Shown in pieces: positions 60,068 through 64,000 of a DNA stretch of 64,000 nt (positions within the stretch are counted from its first letter, which is position 1; each line of letters begins with the position of its first letter). A program made the position numbers and the translations under genes. Source of the stretch: Tomocerus qinae (lineage: Eukaryota; Arthropoda; Collembola; Entomobryomorpha; Tomoceridae); the NCBI GenBank assembly GCA_020055645.1, contig CM034547.1:41581909-41645908 (forward strand), written 5' to 3'. The notes under the pieces are model-generated. The model had not been told where the DNA came from. It searched no databases and saw nothing but the letters and a program-made list of their open reading frames with translations.

Positions 60068-61128
60068 TGAACATTACAAAATTTTGACAGTACATTATAT
60101 TTATGGTTTTATAATTTGTCACATTTATTTGGTGCACCCCAGTTACCCGTCAAATGCAAATTTCACATTTTAATATATGATACTTTGTAACAAGTACCTA
60201 AATGTATTAAAAATGTTAATTTTGAATTGTCTATTAGACGTTTAGAAAATGTTGGCCTTTTAATTTATCATACCGACCGATTTTATTCACTGTTGAAATC
60301 AATGGAAAACAAAATCTATCTTCTACGCTACATCATGTAAAATATTTACGTATCTTTACGAATTAACGCTGCTGACGCAGAAGAAACCAGTTGATTGTTT
60401 TTGTTCAGACTTTTGGCAATAAAATTAAGAAGTAACAGATTGATTTCTTAGTATTGAATATTGCTAATAATGATTACTTTGCGCCTTGCTATGAAGAATG
60501 AAGATTCTAGGCGTAGACGTGAAGTATATGTTAAATATACCTACACGTGTATTATATTGTATGTTTCATATCTGTAATGAGGCATTGGACTTACAATTCC
60601 AATGAAATGGGAACAATAAGACATACCACAAGGCAATCCACAACAGAAAATAATATTATTATCTAGGATTACAATAAGCACCAAATGTTATTTATTAAAT
60701 ATCATTGGCAGAGATAAAAGAGAAATCAGAGGTCGTCTTTAAGCCGTATAAAAGCAATAAGAAAGGACAAGAGACAGATATATTTTATCCTAAGATAACT
60801 TAAAGTGTATCTAGATTTAATTTGGTACAGTTTCTTTTACGTCGCATCATAGATACTTACATGTGGCGACTTAATGGGGATCCATTATTTAGGTATGCAG
60901 GATTAAATGGAAATTGACTTTATGTAGCTTAATCTCTGAATGCAAATGATGTCCCAGTAGGAAAAGTAATCCTCTTTAGTATTGCAGTTTGCAGATTTTC
61001 TAATTTGGTATAAATGAGAATGAGAATTACATCTTCCAAAGTTTGTTAAGACTTGTGCAAGGGAAGTTTTATTATCATGGTCTCCACTCTGTAATTGAAT
61101 TGACCCAAGACAAAAAATATACTTCAAA
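60068..61128. other. Intergenic spacer between the esterase paralogues
   Basis: No gene seen. AT-rich; 3' UTR of the first esterase and 5' flank of the second. A minus-strand frame at 60903-61127 has no support. Confidence 0.5.

Positions 61129-64000
<2,872 letters not shown>

Overview
The window is AT-rich nuclear DNA from an invertebrate animal, most likely an arthropod and probably a hexapod. The reasons are many short GT-AG introns, tandem duplicated carboxylesterases, ZAD-like plus C2H2 zinc-finger genes, and an array of small secreted odorant-binding-protein-like genes. A springtail or similar early-branching hexapod fits, but the species cannot be fixed from sequence alone. All gene models below were spliced by eye from reading frame, splice-site and family evidence; exon limits are given so they can be tested.

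Layout. 1-443 (+): last exon of a zinc-finger gene. 1731-3771 (+): a secreted protein of a family I do not recognise. 4759-5705 (+): a DUSP3/VHR-type dual-specificity phosphatase. 7187-26928 (+): a tandem array of five small secreted Cys/Lys-rich genes (A and B, then C, D and E), each with the same six-exon plan and most with a TATA box. Spacers between them are copies of one ancestral unit, so later insertions can be read by comparison. One is a P-element-like transposon (15621-18111) with 38-bp perfect inverted ends and an 8-bp target duplication, itself invaded by a 503-bp element with its own 8-bp duplication. Several foldback elements lie nearby.

27663-38912: two paralogous minus-strand genes, each with an N-terminal Cx2C/Cx2C (ZAD-like) domain and several forkhead-like winged-helix domains: two in the upstream gene (35198-38912), three plus two C2H2 fingers in the other (27663-32380). 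Every forkhead-like domain is split by a phase-2 intron at the same place. This multi-forkhead architecture is the most unusual thing in the window. A small secreted acidic protein gene (33696-34955, +) sits between them. 39822-43769 (+): a 997-residue nuclear protein with C2H2-like fingers, a divergent homeodomain-like region, repeated acidic/SUMO-type motifs and a C-terminal coiled coil. 45944-47984 (+): a six-finger C2H2 protein with a ZAD-like N-terminus. 47985-56181: gene-poor, with tandem repeats and a foldback element.

56182-60067 (+): a complete carboxylesterase with an N-terminal membrane anchor and intact Ser and His motifs. 61129-64000 (+, runs off the end): a secreted paralogue whose nucleophile motif is destroyed, so probably a non-catalytic esterase-like protein. 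Two themes dominate: tandem duplication followed by divergence (OBP-like genes, forkhead genes, esterases), and DNA transposons collecting in the spacers of the OBP-like array.
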